Positions 7,646 through 15,627 of a DNA stretch of 64,000 nucleotides are shown here, piece after piece (positions within the stretch are counted from its first letter, which is position 1; every line of letters begins with the position of its first letter). A program made the position numbers and the translations under genes. Location of the stretch: positions 18,544 through 82,543 of the forward strand of contig CANPWW010000001.1 in NCBI GenBank assembly GCA_947585115.1, read 5' to 3'. The DNA is from an uncultured Monoglobus sp. Its GTDB lineage: Bacteria > Bacillota > Clostridia > Monoglobales > Monoglobaceae. The notes beneath the pieces are model-generated. The model saw nothing but the letters and a program-made list of their open reading frames with translations, made no database searches and was not told where the DNA came from.

Positions 7646-8884
7646 ATGAAATATGATTACTTGATAATCGGTAACTCTATCGCCGCTGTCGGCTGCATCG
7701 AGGGCATAAGGGAGAACGACACCGAGGGCAGTATCTGCGTTGTTACCGATGAGAATTACAGAGTTTACGGACGGCCGCTGATCTCCTACTATCTGTGGAA
7801 CAAGACCACCGAGAAAAAGATGCTGAGCTACAGGCCGGATAATTTTTATAAGAAAAACGATGTCGAGCTTATGCTTGGCACAAGGGCCGAGAAGATAAAC
7901 CCCGAAAAGAAAACGGTCAGCATCAGCGGCGGCCGCGAGATCGGCTACGGAAAGCTGCTGATCGCCGCGGGCTCATCGCCGTTTGTGCCGCCCATGAAAG
8001 GCCTCGACGGCGTGGAAAAGAAATTCAGCTTTATGACGCTGGACGACGCCAAGGCTCTGGCGGAAGCGATAGACAAAGACAGCCGCGTGCTGATAGTCGG
8101 CGCCGGTCTTATCGGCCTCAAGTGCGCCGAGGGCATAAGCGACCGCGCGGGCAGCTTGACCGTTGTCGATCTGGCGAACAGGATACTTCCGAGCATTCTG
8201 GACGAAAAGGGCTCCGCCATAGTGCAGAAGCACATCGAGCGCCGCGGCGTTAAGTTTTACTTAAACGACAGCGTGGCCGAGTTTAAAGACGGAACGGCGA
8301 CGCTTTCAAGCGGTAAAAAGATAGAGTACGACGCGGTGGTTATCGCGGTGGGCGTTCGGCCCAACACCGCTCTCGCGGCCGACGCGGGCGGCGAGGTGAA
8401 CCGCGGTATCGCCACCGACTTAAAGTGCGTGACCACGATCCCCGACGTGTATGCCGCCGGCGACTGCGCTGAGTGCCTAAACAGCATAACGGGCAAAAGC
8501 CAGGTGCTGGCGCTGCTGCCGAACGCCTATATGATGGGGCACGCGGCGGGCGTCAATATGAGCGGCGGCGAGGAATTATACGACGACGCCATTCCGATGA
8601 ACGCCATCGGCTTCTGGGGCCTGCATATCATAACCGCGGGCGACTATGAGGGTGAGGCTTATGTGAAGCGCGAGGGGACCAAGTATAAAAAGCTGGTTAC
8701 AGCGAACAATAACCTGCGCGGCTTCATACTGATCGACGATATCGAAAGGGCCGGGATCTACACCCGTCTGGTGCGCGAAAAGACGCCGCTTGACGAGATA
8801 GATTTCGAGGCGATAAAAGAGAGACCGCAGGAAATGGCGTTCTCAAGAGCGGTCAGAAAAGACGACTTAGGAGGTGTCAAGTAA
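7646..8884 (+). CDS. NAD(P)/FAD-dependent oxidoreductase of the glutamate synthase operon
   Basis: Pyridine-nucleotide-disulfide-type flavoprotein, similar in layout to the NirB/rubredoxin-reductase group. The N-terminal FAD-binding start is YDYLIIGNSIAAVGCIEG, an NAD(P)-binding GAGLIGLKCAEG motif lies near residue 155, and VYAAGDCAE near residue 275 closes the FAD site. There is no redox-active CxxC pair. It probably plays the role of the GltD small subunit, feeding electrons from NAD(P)H through the ferredoxin to the synthase. Its stop overlaps the start of the next gene. Confidence 0.9.
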   Translation: MKYDYLIIGNSIAAVGCIEGIRENDTEGSICVVTDENYRVYGRPLISYYLWNKTTEKKMLSYRPDNFYKKNDVELMLGTRAEKINPEKKTVSISGGREIGYGKLLIAAGSSPFVPPMKGLDGVEKKFSFMTLDDAKALAEAIDKDSRVLIVGAGLIGLKCAEGISDRAGSLTVVDLANRILPSILDEKGSAIVQKHIERRGVKFYLNDSVAEFKDGTATLSSGKKIEYDAVVIAVGVRPNTALAADAGGEVNRGIATDLKCVTTIPDVYAAGDCAECLNSITGKSQVLALLPNAYMMGHAAGVNMSGGEELYDDAIPMNAIGFWGLHIITAGDYEGEAYVKREGTKYKKLVTANNNLRGFILIDDIERAGIYTRLVREKTPLDEIDFEAIKERPQEMAFSRAVRKDDLGGVK

Positions 8885-9609
8885 TGAAGATAAACGCGGG
8901 ACTCACATACTATGATGAGATAAACAAAAAGATCCGCGCCACACGCGACAAAAAAGTCGAGGTGGACAACTGCCTGGGTCAGAGATATATCGGCTGCGGA
9001 ATTTCCGGCAAGGAGCTTGTGGTAAACGGCACGCCCGGCAACGCGCTGGGAGCCTACCTAAACGGCGGCACCGTGACGGTCTACGGCAACGCGCAGGACG
9101 CCACCGGAGACACCATGAACGACGGCGTGATCTCGATTCACGGCTCGTCGGGCGACGCCACGGGCTACGCCATGCGCGGCGGCAAGATCTTCGTGCAGGG
9201 TGACGCGGGCTACCGCGCGGGCATCCACATGAAGGCGTACAAGGATAAGGTGCCGGTGCTGGTGATCGGCGGCAAGGCCGGAAGCTTTCTCGGAGAGTAC
9301 CAGGCGGGCGGATATATAATCGTGCTGGGTCTGGGACACGACGACAGAAAGACGGTTGTCGAAAGATTCTGCGCCACGGGCATGCACGGCGGCAAGATAT
9401 TCCTGCGCTGCGAGGAGCTGCCGTTTGACATTCCGCCCCAGGTCAATGCGCGCAAGGCCGAAAAGGCCGACCTTGACGAGATAGAAGGCTACATCGACGA
9501 GTATATAGAAATGTTCGGCGGCGACAAGGCGATAATTATGAAGAAAAACTTTTTCGTCCTGACCCCCGACAGCAAGAACCAGTATAAGCAGATATATACG
9601 GCATGCTGA
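8884..9609 (+). CDS. Glutamate synthase GXGXG-domain subunit
   Basis: Stand-alone copy of the C-terminal beta-helix domain of glutamate synthase. Repeating turns follow a G-x-G-x-G pattern, for example GTPGNALGAYLNGG, GNAQDATGDTMNDG, GSSGDATGYAMRGG and GDAGYRAGIHM (residues about 50-140). In the full-length enzyme this domain is structural and helps form the ammonia tunnel. The ATG overlaps the previous stop. It completes the set, so all functions of GltB plus a reductase are present in one five-gene operon. Confidence 0.93.
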   Translation: MKINAGLTYYDEINKKIRATRDKKVEVDNCLGQRYIGCGISGKELVVNGTPGNALGAYLNGGTVTVYGNAQDATGDTMNDGVISIHGSSGDATGYAMRGGKIFVQGDAGYRAGIHMKAYKDKVPVLVIGGKAGSFLGEYQAGGYIIVLGLGHDDRKTVVERFCATGMHGGKIFLRCEELPFDIPPQVNARKAEKADLDEIEGYIDEYIEMFGGDKAIIMKKNFFVLTPDSKNQYKQIYTAC

Positions 9610-9716
9610 CGTCGCGTCACGCCTCTTGGCTCGTTCCGACGCAAGCGTCGGAAGCTTCGCCTTGCCGGCGGACGCTCCTCTTTCCCACAAAGCGCACTCC
9701 GTTGGCGCTTTGCGGG
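9610..9716. other. Hairpin-rich intergenic stretch
   Basis: Two near-perfect hairpins: TTCCGACGC/GCGTCGGAA (9634-9653, loop AA) and CCCACAAAGCGC with GCGCTTTGCGGG (about 9684-9716, one mismatch). Neither has a strong T run. They adjoin the composite repeat that follows and may belong to it. Confidence 0.5.
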
Positions 9717-9825
9717 AGTAGGGGCGGATATTATCCGCCCATCTGCCTCCTCCTGGGAGGAGGTGTCAGGCGAAGCCTGACGGAGGTGGGAACGTAGTGA
9801 TTAGCGATTAGAGAATAGCGAATAC
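9717..9825 (-). repeat. Composite palindromic repeat, full copy
   Basis: Blocks in order: GTAGGGGCGGATATTATCCG core; CTCCTCCTGGGAGGAG palindrome; GTCAGGCGAAGCCTGAC hairpin; GGAGGTGGGAACGTAG; then iterated TGATTAG/GAATAGCG motifs. The same blocks in inverted order occur at 29271-29351 and 56312-56422. Confidence 0.85.
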
Positions 9826-9875
9826 GCGGGAATAATTCGGCAGATTTCTTTGCCGTGTTCCCGCGTTTGTTTTGT
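9824..9875 (+). terminator. Two-tier hairpin terminator
   Basis: ACGCGGGAA (9824-9832) pairs perfectly with TTCCCGCGT (9858-9866), and an inner CGGCA/TGCCG stem lies between. TTGTTTTG follows. Probably ends the glutamate synthase transcript. Confidence 0.7.
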
Positions 9876-9882
9876 ATGATCC

Positions 9883-9906
9883 TGTAGGGGCGGATATTAT
9901 CCGCCC
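9883..9906 (-). repeat. Short palindromic repeat copy (core only)
   Basis: GTAGGGGCGGATATTATCCG plus CCCG, the same core as at 9717. Nothing further is recognised in the AT-rich stretch from here to the promoter at 10027. Confidence 0.8.
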
Positions 9907-10026
9907 GCTTTGCGTACTGTCCGAAATAAAATGATCCCTCAGGTTTCACTATGACAAATTGTCGTCGAAATTGTTAAAAATGTTTTTAATTTATATTTTA
10001 ACTTGTAAAAGTTTCCAAAATGTGTA

Positions 10027-10055
10027 TTGCACTTTTATTTAATTCATTGTATAAT
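10027..10055 (+). promoter_or_regulatory. Sigma-A-type promoter
   Basis: TTGCAC (10027-10032), 17 bp, TATAAT (10050-10055). Predicted start is near 10062, about 40 nt before the ATG at 10102. Confidence 0.85.
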
Positions 10056-10101
10056 TAAGATAAAAGTAATCCTTGTTTGTTAATAAAGAAGGTAAATTTC
10101 A

Positions 10102-10737
10102 ATGAAAAAGATAAATGTATTTGATTATATACCGGGATTCCGCAGCCGCAAAATCTGGAAAATGGTCATAGCGGTAATATACTATATAAGTTGTTTTACC
10201 GCAATTTCCACTATGAGTTTTGCCGATTTTTTGGGTATGTTTTCATTGCCTTTTATTATTTTCGGCATAACGGGAGCGATAAAAAGAAAATCTTTTATAA
10301 ACTTAATAATCGGCGTTGCGGCAATCGCGGTATTCGCGGCATCTGTGCATTTTGCGCCGCCGAAAACGGAACCGATAAATGAGGCGGCGTTGTCCGCGGC
10401 CGCATCTGCGTCGACAGCCGCGCCCATTGCGGAGCCGACTCCAAAACCGACAGCCGCGCCCACTGCGGAGCCGACTCCAAAACCGACAGCCGCGCCTACT
10501 GCGGCGCCGACAATGCCGCCTGCCGCTGCGCCGGTTAACGGCGCGGTTGATGACAGCGCGGCTCAAACGCGCAGTATGCCGGGCAACGATGATTCCGAAT
10601 ATATTGTTTACAGAGGAAAAACAGGAGACAAATATCATAGAGCGAGCTGCCGAACGTTAAAAGGCGGCGGAATCCCAATAACCTTAGAGGAAGCAAAGAG
10701 CCAAGGACGTCAAGCGTGTAAAATTTGTAATCCGTAA
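10102..10737 (+). CDS. Membrane protein with Pro/Thr spacer and C-terminal Cys-rich Ada-like domain
   Basis: Function unknown. A short cytoplasmic start is followed by two or three hydrophobic segments (residues about 16-85). Next is an Ala/Pro/Thr spacer (about 92-150) containing tandem AEPTPKPTAAPT units. The C-terminal 45 residues carry the pattern YHRASCRTLKGG ... ITLEEAKSQGRQACKICNP. That fits the small metal-binding, Ada-N-like module often found at the end of nuclease or surface proteins. The topology suggests the Cys-rich end is displayed away from the membrane on a spacer. GC content is lower than in the neighbouring operons. Confidence 0.75.
   Translation: MKKINVFDYIPGFRSRKIWKMVIAVIYYISCFTAISTMSFADFLGMFSLPFIIFGITGAIKRKSFINLIIGVAAIAVFAASVHFAPPKTEPINEAALSAAASASTAAPIAEPTPKPTAAPTAEPTPKPTAAPTAAPTMPPAAAPVNGAVDDSAAQTRSMPGNDDSEYIVYRGKTGDKYHRASCRTLKGGGIPITLEEAKSQGRQACKICNP
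10414..10510 (+). repeat. 36-bp tandem repeat within the spacer
   Basis: Two nearly identical 36-bp units (10414-10449, 10450-10485) and a partial third, encoding the TAAPTAEPTPKP-type spacer. Copy number could vary between strains. Confidence 0.85.
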
Positions 10738-10777
10738 AATAAATTTAAAAATAAAATATATAAAGGAGTTAGTAGGA

Positions 10778-11152
10778 ATGATTGATTTCAAAAACGGTGA
10801 ATTTTTTAAACTGAAAAAGGTCGCAAACGATATGGTAGGATCAAATTTAACGGCGCTTCTCCTGCCGGACGAACGAATAATCGGCACATACAAAGGTATT
10901 CGTGATTATGTTGTTTTTACGGATCGGCGCTTTATTTCCGTGAATGTCCAAGGTATTACCGGAAAAAAGCAGGACTTCACATCAATGCCATATAAAAAAG
11001 TTAGTGTGTTTTCGGTAGAAACATCGGGTACATTCGATTTGGACAGCGAGCTTGAAATGTATTTCAGCGGCGTAGGAAAAGTTAAATTTGAGTTTACCGG
11101 CAAATCCGACATAATTGAAATCGGTAAATTGATAAGCCAATATGTATTATAA
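10778..11152 (+). CDS. Bacterial PH-domain protein
   Basis: A 124-residue protein matching the bacterial pleckstrin-homology (bPH, YvbH-like) pattern. LLPDERIIGTYKGIRDYVVF is followed by TDRRFISVNVQGITGKK and the strand-rich end FTSMPYKKVSVFSVETSG. These proteins adopt a PH fold; their cellular role is mostly unknown. AAGGAG lies upstream of the ATG. It follows the previous gene by 40 bp and may be read from the same promoter. Confidence 0.85.
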   Translation: MIDFKNGEFFKLKKVANDMVGSNLTALLLPDERIIGTYKGIRDYVVFTDRRFISVNVQGITGKKQDFTSMPYKKVSVFSVETSGTFDLDSELEMYFSGVGKVKFEFTGKSDIIEIGKLISQYVL

Positions 11153-11230
11153 GTTTTGTGCTTAAATATTTTTCCGCATACAGATGATTTTATCAATGGA
11201 ATCGACATAGGTATTAATAATTTGACGTAG

Positions 11231-11333
11231 GAGCGGGCGGCCGAGGTCGTCCGCCCCTATTTGCTAATCACTTAATTCCCACCTCCGTCTTTCCGCCAAA
11301 GGCGGAAATCCACCTCCTCCCGGGAGGAGGCAG
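11231..11333 (+). repeat. Composite palindromic repeat, variant copy
   Basis: A diverged core GGGCGGCCGAGGTCGTCCGC with CCCTA (11235-11260) is followed by TTGCTAATCAC and CCCACCTCCGTC. Then come the hairpin TTTCCGCC-AAA-GGCGGAAA and the CCTCCTCCCGGGAGGAGG palindrome. The block order differs from the other full copies because the core lies on the left. Confidence 0.75.
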
Positions 11334-11369
11334 AAACAGACGCTCCGCTCGGCGGGGCTTTTTTATTGC

Positions 11370-11396
11370 ATAAAATTAGTTTGCGGCGCATAGGAT
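11370..11396 (+). promoter_or_regulatory. Possible sigma-E-type sporulation promoter of yabP
   Basis: ATAAA (11370-11374), 14 bp, CATAGGAT (11389-11396) resembles the mother-cell sigma-E/K pattern. yabP is a sigma-E gene in Bacillus subtilis. There is no vegetative consensus promoter at this place. Confidence 0.4.
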
Positions 11397-11426
11397 TAAG
11401 CAGGAAAAATTCGGGAGGTGCGGAAG

Positions 11427-11711
11427 ATGGAGAATATCGAGGCGGGGGCGAAACACACCGTGGTGATCGAGGATAGGAGCAGGATAAAGATCAACCGCGT
11501 GGAGGACGTTGAGAGCTTCAACGAGGAAAAGGCGGTGGTGTATACCGCGATGGGGGTCATGGTGGTGACCGGATATAATTTCAAGGTCAGCAAGCTGAAC
11601 GTGGACGACGGTCAGCTTATAATCGACGGCGAGGTCGACAAGATCGAGTACACCGAGGCCGCGGGCGGCCAAGAGCAGAGCGGTGGATTTTTCGGCAGGC
11701 TGTTCAGGTAG
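11427..11711 (+). CDS. yabP: Sporulation protein YabP
   Basis: Small spore-coat/cortex-associated protein of the YabP family, 94 residues, made in the mother cell in known spore formers. The HTVVIEDRSRIKINRVEDVESF start and the GxxVVTGYNFKVSKLNVDDGQLIIDGEVDKIEY core match the family. The ATG at 11427 is preferred because GGGAGG lies 8 nt upstream; a GTG at 11418 would overlap that site. The C-terminus ends in a Gly/Phe-rich tail. It is followed 29 bp later by yabQ, the conserved order. Confidence 0.93.
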   Translation: MENIEAGAKHTVVIEDRSRIKINRVEDVESFNEEKAVVYTAMGVMVVTGYNFKVSKLNVDDGQLIIDGEVDKIEYTEAAGGQEQSGGFFGRLFR

Positions 11712-11740
11712 ACCGCGTATTATTTACGGAGGATAAAGCT

Positions 11741-12229
11741 ATGGATAAATTTACAGACGCGAATGAGATCGCTTATTTTTTGGAATCTATGGGATGCGGC
11801 GCGCTTTTCGCGGCGGCTTATGACTTTCTGCGGGCGCGCAGGAGGGAGAAAAAAGTCAAAGCCTTTTTTGTGTACCTCGAGGATATCGCGTGCCTCGCCG
11901 CGCTGGGACTTCTGGCGTACGCGCTCGCGTTCCGCGAGAATGTCGGGATCATACGCTGGTACGGGATATTGGGTCTCGGTCTCGGCGCGCTGCTTTTGAA
12001 GCTGGCGCTGGGCGACCGGCTGATGCGCTTTTTCGGAAAGGTCTACCGTGTTTTTACGCGTATCATGTGTTTTATAGCCAAGATCCTGCTTTTTCCCATT
12101 CGCCTGATCTCAAAGCTGATAAGGCGCCCCATAAGCGTGGTCGTGTGGCACTCGCGGGAGGGCTCGCGCGAGATAGCCGATATATGGCGGATGCTTAAAA
12201 TCAGGATTTCAAACAGGCTGCGCTCATAG
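11741..12229 (+). CDS. yabQ: Spore cortex biosynthesis protein YabQ
   Basis: Integral membrane protein of the YabQ family, needed for spore cortex formation in B. subtilis. It has four to five hydrophobic segments in residues about 10-130 and the family-typical ALFAAAYDFLRARRR start. The C-terminal third is basic and amphipathic. The Gly-Leu-rich segment 85-105 is a clear membrane helix. It sits between yabP and divIC as in Bacillus and Clostridia. Confidence 0.92.
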   Translation: MDKFTDANEIAYFLESMGCGALFAAAYDFLRARRREKKVKAFFVYLEDIACLAALGLLAYALAFRENVGIIRWYGILGLGLGALLLKLALGDRLMRFFGKVYRVFTRIMCFIAKILLFPIRLISKLIRRPISVVVWHSREGSREIADIWRMLKIRISNRLRS

Positions 12230-12271
12230 CAAAAAATTATTAAATTAAGACAAAATTTTCATTAATTTTGA

Positions 12272-12300
12272 TTGACAAAGAGCGCGAGGTATTATATAAT
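12272..12300 (+). promoter_or_regulatory. Consensus sigma-A promoter of divIC
   Basis: TTGACA (12272-12277), 17 bp, TATAAT (12295-12300), a perfect vegetative promoter. It separates the vegetative division gene from the sporulation genes upstream. Confidence 0.9.
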
Positions 12301-12375
12301 ACAATATATAATGTGATAAATATGTACATATTGTATCATGTTGTATCTCAAATTTTTCGCGGCAGGTGGCCTGAT

Positions 12376-12747
12376 ATGAGAAGCATAACAAGAAACACAG
12401 GAAAAAGACGCTCCACCAATGTCAGAGACAGGGCGGCACGCACGATCAAAAAAACCGGAAAGGTTAAAATAAATTTCAAGAGGCTTGCGCTGAGCCTGTT
12501 TGTTTTGGTATTCTGCGTGTATTTTGTCTGCACCGTGATAAGCCAGCAGGCGGTTTTAAGCCGCAAGAATGACGAGATACAAAGCATTAACGAGCAGATC
12601 GAGACCGCGTCTCGCGAGACGGAGCGCCTAAACGGCGAGCTTGAGAGCGTCAACGACCCGGAGTATATGGAGCGTATGGCGCGCGAGAAGCTCGGACTTG
12701 TCGCTCCCAACGAGCGGGTGTATATCGATTTGAGCGGCAGCAACTGA
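12376..12747 (+). CDS. divIC: Septum formation initiator, DivIC/FtsL family
   Basis: Single-pass division protein of about 123 residues. A basic cytoplasmic start (residues 1-38) is followed by one membrane helix (about 39-60). An extracytoplasmic coiled coil follows (about 62-95), then EYMERMAREKLGLVAPNE, typical of DivIC/FtsL. The ATG at 12376 has AGGTGG 6 nt upstream; the longer frame from 12268 would begin at the promoter. DivIC works with FtsL and DivIB in the septal complex. The position between yabQ and yabR is the conserved one. Confidence 0.93.
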   Translation: MRSITRNTGKRRSTNVRDRAARTIKKTGKVKINFKRLALSLFVLVFCVYFVCTVISQQAVLSRKNDEIQSINEQIETASRETERLNGELESVNDPEYMERMAREKLGLVAPNERVYIDLSGSN

Positions 12748-12810
12748 TTTCGGAAATAATTAATTAACATATCGGGAAGCGCTGGCTTCCGGAAGGGAAC
12801 AAAACATAAT

Positions 12811-13263
12811 ATGCAAATTGAAGAAGGAACGGTACTCGATGCGAGAATTACCGGTATTACGTCTTTTGGCGCGTTTGCCGATCTCGGAGAGGGAAAATCA
12901 GGTCTTATTCATATTTCCGAAATTGCCCCGACGTACGTCGAGGATGTGAACGACCATTTGAAAAAGGGCCAAAAGGTCAGAGTCAAGGTCATTGCCGTTC
13001 AAGGTGACAAAATCAGTCTTTCGATCAAGCGCGTTGAGCAGGATCAGCAGAGAAAGCCGCGCCGAAGCAAAAAGGAGAAGACGGCCAAAAGACCGTCTCA
13101 CAAGCTGACTCAGCCTCCCGAGGAGTTTGAGTTCGCGAAACGCGGCGATCTCAGTTTTGACGATATGCTTCAAAAATTCAAACGCGACAGCGACGAAAAA
13201 TTCCAGGATCTGAAGCGCAGCAACGACAACAAGCGCAGCGGAGGCTACAAGAGAGCGTATTAA
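12811..13263 (+). CDS. yabR: S1 RNA-binding domain protein (YabR-like)
   Basis: One S1/OB-fold domain in residues 1-72 (GTVLDARITGITSFGAFADL ... GLIHISEIA ... GQKVRVKVIAVQGDKISLSIK). A Lys/Arg-rich tail to residue 150 is probably disordered and likely contacts RNA. This type of general-stress-13/YabR protein associates with ribosomes or RNA in Bacillota; the exact target is not known. The gene order divIC-yabR is conserved. Confidence 0.92.
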   Translation: MQIEEGTVLDARITGITSFGAFADLGEGKSGLIHISEIAPTYVEDVNDHLKKGQKVRVKVIAVQGDKISLSIKRVEQDQQRKPRRSKKEKTAKRPSHKLTQPPEEFEFAKRGDLSFDDMLQKFKRDSDEKFQDLKRSNDNKRSGGYKRAY

Positions 13264-13332
13264 AAATCACGAATCGGGACATGCTATCTTTTGAAAGGAA
13301 CGCGGCTTGTTTCGCGCATTGTGGGTGATATT

Positions 13333-13773
13333 ATGACAAGTGCCTGTATTTTTTGGGTGATCGCGGCGGTGGTTTTCGGTATCATCGAGGGCGCCACTGT
13401 GGCTCTCGTCACGATATGGTTCGCGCTTGGAGCCGTGGCGGCGGCAGTTGCCGCGCAGCTCGGGTTTTCTCCCGTGGCGCAGGTGGGTACCTTTGTTATT
13501 GTGTCGGCGCTGTTTTTGTGCGTCACCCGTCCCGTTTTGAAAAAGATCGCGGTAAAAGACCCGCAAAAGACTAACGCCGACAGATTTATAGGAGGGATCG
13601 GTATCGTGACCGAGCAAATAGACGGAATAAACTCGTCGGGTCAGGTCAAGGTCGGAGGCAGCGTTTGGTCCGCGGTTTCCGAAAGCGGCGTGATTGAGAA
13701 GGGCGAAAAGGTCGAGGTCATACGTATATCCGGCGTAAGGCTGGTCGTCCGCCCGGCGGAGCGCGGCGGGTAA
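13333..13773 (+). CDS. NfeD-family membrane protein (short form)
   Basis: Two or three membrane helices in residues about 3-70. An OB-fold C-terminal domain (about 85-145, GIGIVTEQIDGINSSGQVKVGG and EVIRISGVRLVV) is characteristic of NfeD. It lacks the N-terminal serine protease part of long NfeD proteins. The ATG at 13333 begins just before the first helix; a TTG start at 13291 would add 14 residues and cannot be excluded. NfeD proteins partner with SPFH proteins, and such a gene follows directly. Confidence 0.9.
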   Translation: MTSACIFWVIAAVVFGIIEGATVALVTIWFALGAVAAAVAAQLGFSPVAQVGTFVIVSALFLCVTRPVLKKIAVKDPQKTNADRFIGGIGIVTEQIDGINSSGQVKVGGSVWSAVSESGVIEKGEKVEVIRISGVRLVVRPAERGG

Positions 13774-13820
13774 GCGCCGTTCGGTGCCATATAGGATTAC
13801 ATAAAGGAGCGTGCGTCTGT

Positions 13821-14756
13821 ATGGAAGTATTTATCATAGTTTTAATCGCGCTGATTATCGTTTTGGTGGCGGCGAATATAAAAATCGTTCCGCAGGCCAA
13901 GGCGTATGTTATTGAGCGCCTGGGCGCCTACAGCGCCACATGGAGCACCGGTCTGCATGTGAAGATCCCGCTCATAGAGCGGATCTCGAACCGGGTGACG
14001 CTTAAAGAGCAGGTGGTGGACTTTCCGCCACAGCCCGTTATCACCAAGGACAACGTCACGATGCAGATAGACACGGTCGTGTATTATCAGATAACCGACC
14101 CCAAGCTCTATACCTACGGCGTGGAACTGCCGATGGCGGCGATCGAGAATCTTACCGCCACGACGCTCAGAAACATAATCGGCGATATGGAGCTTGACGA
14201 AAGCTTGACGTCAAGAGACGTTATAAACACAAAAATGCGTTCTATTCTCGACGAGGCCACAGACCCGTGGGGCATCAAGGTGAACCGTGTCGAGCTTAAG
14301 AATATAATTCCGCCGGCGGGTATCCGCGAGGCGATGGAGAAGCAGATGAAAGCGGAGCGCGAGCGCCGCGAATCGATCCTCCGCGCCGAGGGTGAAAAGA
14401 AGTCGGCGATCCTTGTGGCCGAGGGCGAGAAGGAGTCCAGGATACTGGAGGCGGAGGCCGAGAAGGCCTCGCAGATACTTCGTGCCGAGGCGGACAAGGA
14501 GGCGGCCATTCGAATCGCGGAAGGCGAGGCGGAGGCCATCAGAAATGTGCAGCGGGCAACCGCGGACGGTATCAAAATGCTCAACGAGGCTATGCCCTCA
14601 AAGCAGGTGCTGACCATAAAGAGCCTTGAGGCCTTTGAAAAGGCCGCGGACGGCAAGGCCACCAAAATTATCCTGCCGTCGGAGATTCAGGGCATAGCGG
14701 GGCTTGCGGCATCGCTCAAAGAGGTGCTGTCAGACGACGGCGCGAAAAACAATTAA
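13821..14756 (+). CDS. SPFH/Band 7 (stomatin-like) membrane protein
   Basis: One N-terminal membrane helix (residues 1-21), SPFH domain (about 22-180, KAYVIERLGAYSATWSTGLH through VNRVELKNIIPP) and a long Ala/Glu coiled coil (about 175-250). The coiled coil has repeated AEGEKxS and AEAEKAS units typical of stomatin/HflK relatives. These proteins form large ring assemblies at the membrane and are thought to organise membrane domains. Pairing with NfeD is conserved in bacteria. Length (311) is normal. Confidence 0.95.
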   Translation: MEVFIIVLIALIIVLVAANIKIVPQAKAYVIERLGAYSATWSTGLHVKIPLIERISNRVTLKEQVVDFPPQPVITKDNVTMQIDTVVYYQITDPKLYTYGVELPMAAIENLTATTLRNIIGDMELDESLTSRDVINTKMRSILDEATDPWGIKVNRVELKNIIPPAGIREAMEKQMKAERERRESILRAEGEKKSAILVAEGEKESRILEAEAEKASQILRAEADKEAAIRIAEGEAEAIRNVQRATADGIKMLNEAMPSKQVLTIKSLEAFEKAADGKATKIILPSEIQGIAGLAASLKEVLSDDGAKNN

Positions 14757-14791
14757 ATCTTAATCAAACGAAAACAGGAGGAAATTAACGT

Positions 14792-15529
14792 ATGTCGGGA
14801 CATTCGAAATGGGCAACTATTAAGAGAAAGAAAGGCGCTATCGACGCCAAGAGAGGCAAGATATTCACCAAGATAGGCCGCGAGCTTATGGTGGCGGTCA
14901 AGGAGGGCGGCCCCGATCCGGGCTCGAACTCAAAGCTGCGCGACGTTATCGCCAAGGCAAAGGCCAACAATATGCCCAACGATAATATACAGAGAAGCAT
15001 CAAAAAGGCGGCGGGCGAGGGCAGCGCCGACAACTACATGAACATGATATACGAGGGCTACGGCCCCAGCGGTATCGCGGTCATGGTCGAGACCCTCAGC
15101 GACAACAAAAACAGGACCGCTGCCGACCTGAGACATTATTTTGACAAAAACGGCGGGAACCTGGGTCAGAACGGCTGCGTGAGCTTTATGTTCGACCACA
15201 AGGGTCTGATTGTCATTGAAAAGGCGGACGGCGTCGATGAGGACACTCTCATGATGGACGCTCTTGACGCGGGCGCCGAGGACTTCAACGTTGAGGACGA
15301 GTGCTACGAGATACTCACCGCCCCCGAGGCGCTGGGCTCCACCCGCGAGGCTCTCGAGGAAAAGGGTTATACATTTGCCCAGGCGGAGGTCAACTACATA
15401 CCTCAGACAACGACCGAGCTGACAAACCCCGAGGATATCGCCAAAATGGAAAAGCTGATCGACATGCTCGAGGAAAACGACGACGTTCAGAACGTTTATC
15501 ACAATTGGGACATGCCCGACGAGGAATAG
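14792..15529 (+). CDS. YebC/PmpR-family protein
   Basis: Highly conserved 245-residue family with start [18 protein letters not shown] and the [19 protein letters not shown] segment. Members have been described as transcription regulators and, more recently, as factors that ease ribosome stalling at proline stretches (TACO1/YebC). The second role would suit a cell that makes very proline-rich surface proteins, but this link is inference. AGGAGG lies upstream of the ATG. Confidence 0.95.
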   Translation: MSGHSKWATIKRKKGAIDAKRGKIFTKIGRELMVAVKEGGPDPGSNSKLRDVIAKAKANNMPNDNIQRSIKKAAGEGSADNYMNMIYEGYGPSGIAVMVETLSDNKNRTAADLRHYFDKNGGNLGQNGCVSFMFDHKGLIVIEKADGVDEDTLMMDALDAGAEDFNVEDECYEILTAPEALGSTREALEEKGYTFAQAEVNYIPQTTTELTNPEDIAKMEKLIDMLEENDDVQNVYHNWDMPDEE

Positions 15530-15627
15530 TGAATTTAAGCGACCGCGGCTTGCATTGAGACGGCTCTTTGTGCGCCGCGGTCTGTTATTTGATAAATATT
15601 ATCGATTGTTTTGGAGGCGGCGATCAA

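Noticed and set aside
9603..9949. Short frames in the gap after the glutamate synthase operon
   Set aside because: They run through palindromic repeats and hairpins; nothing protein-like is visible.
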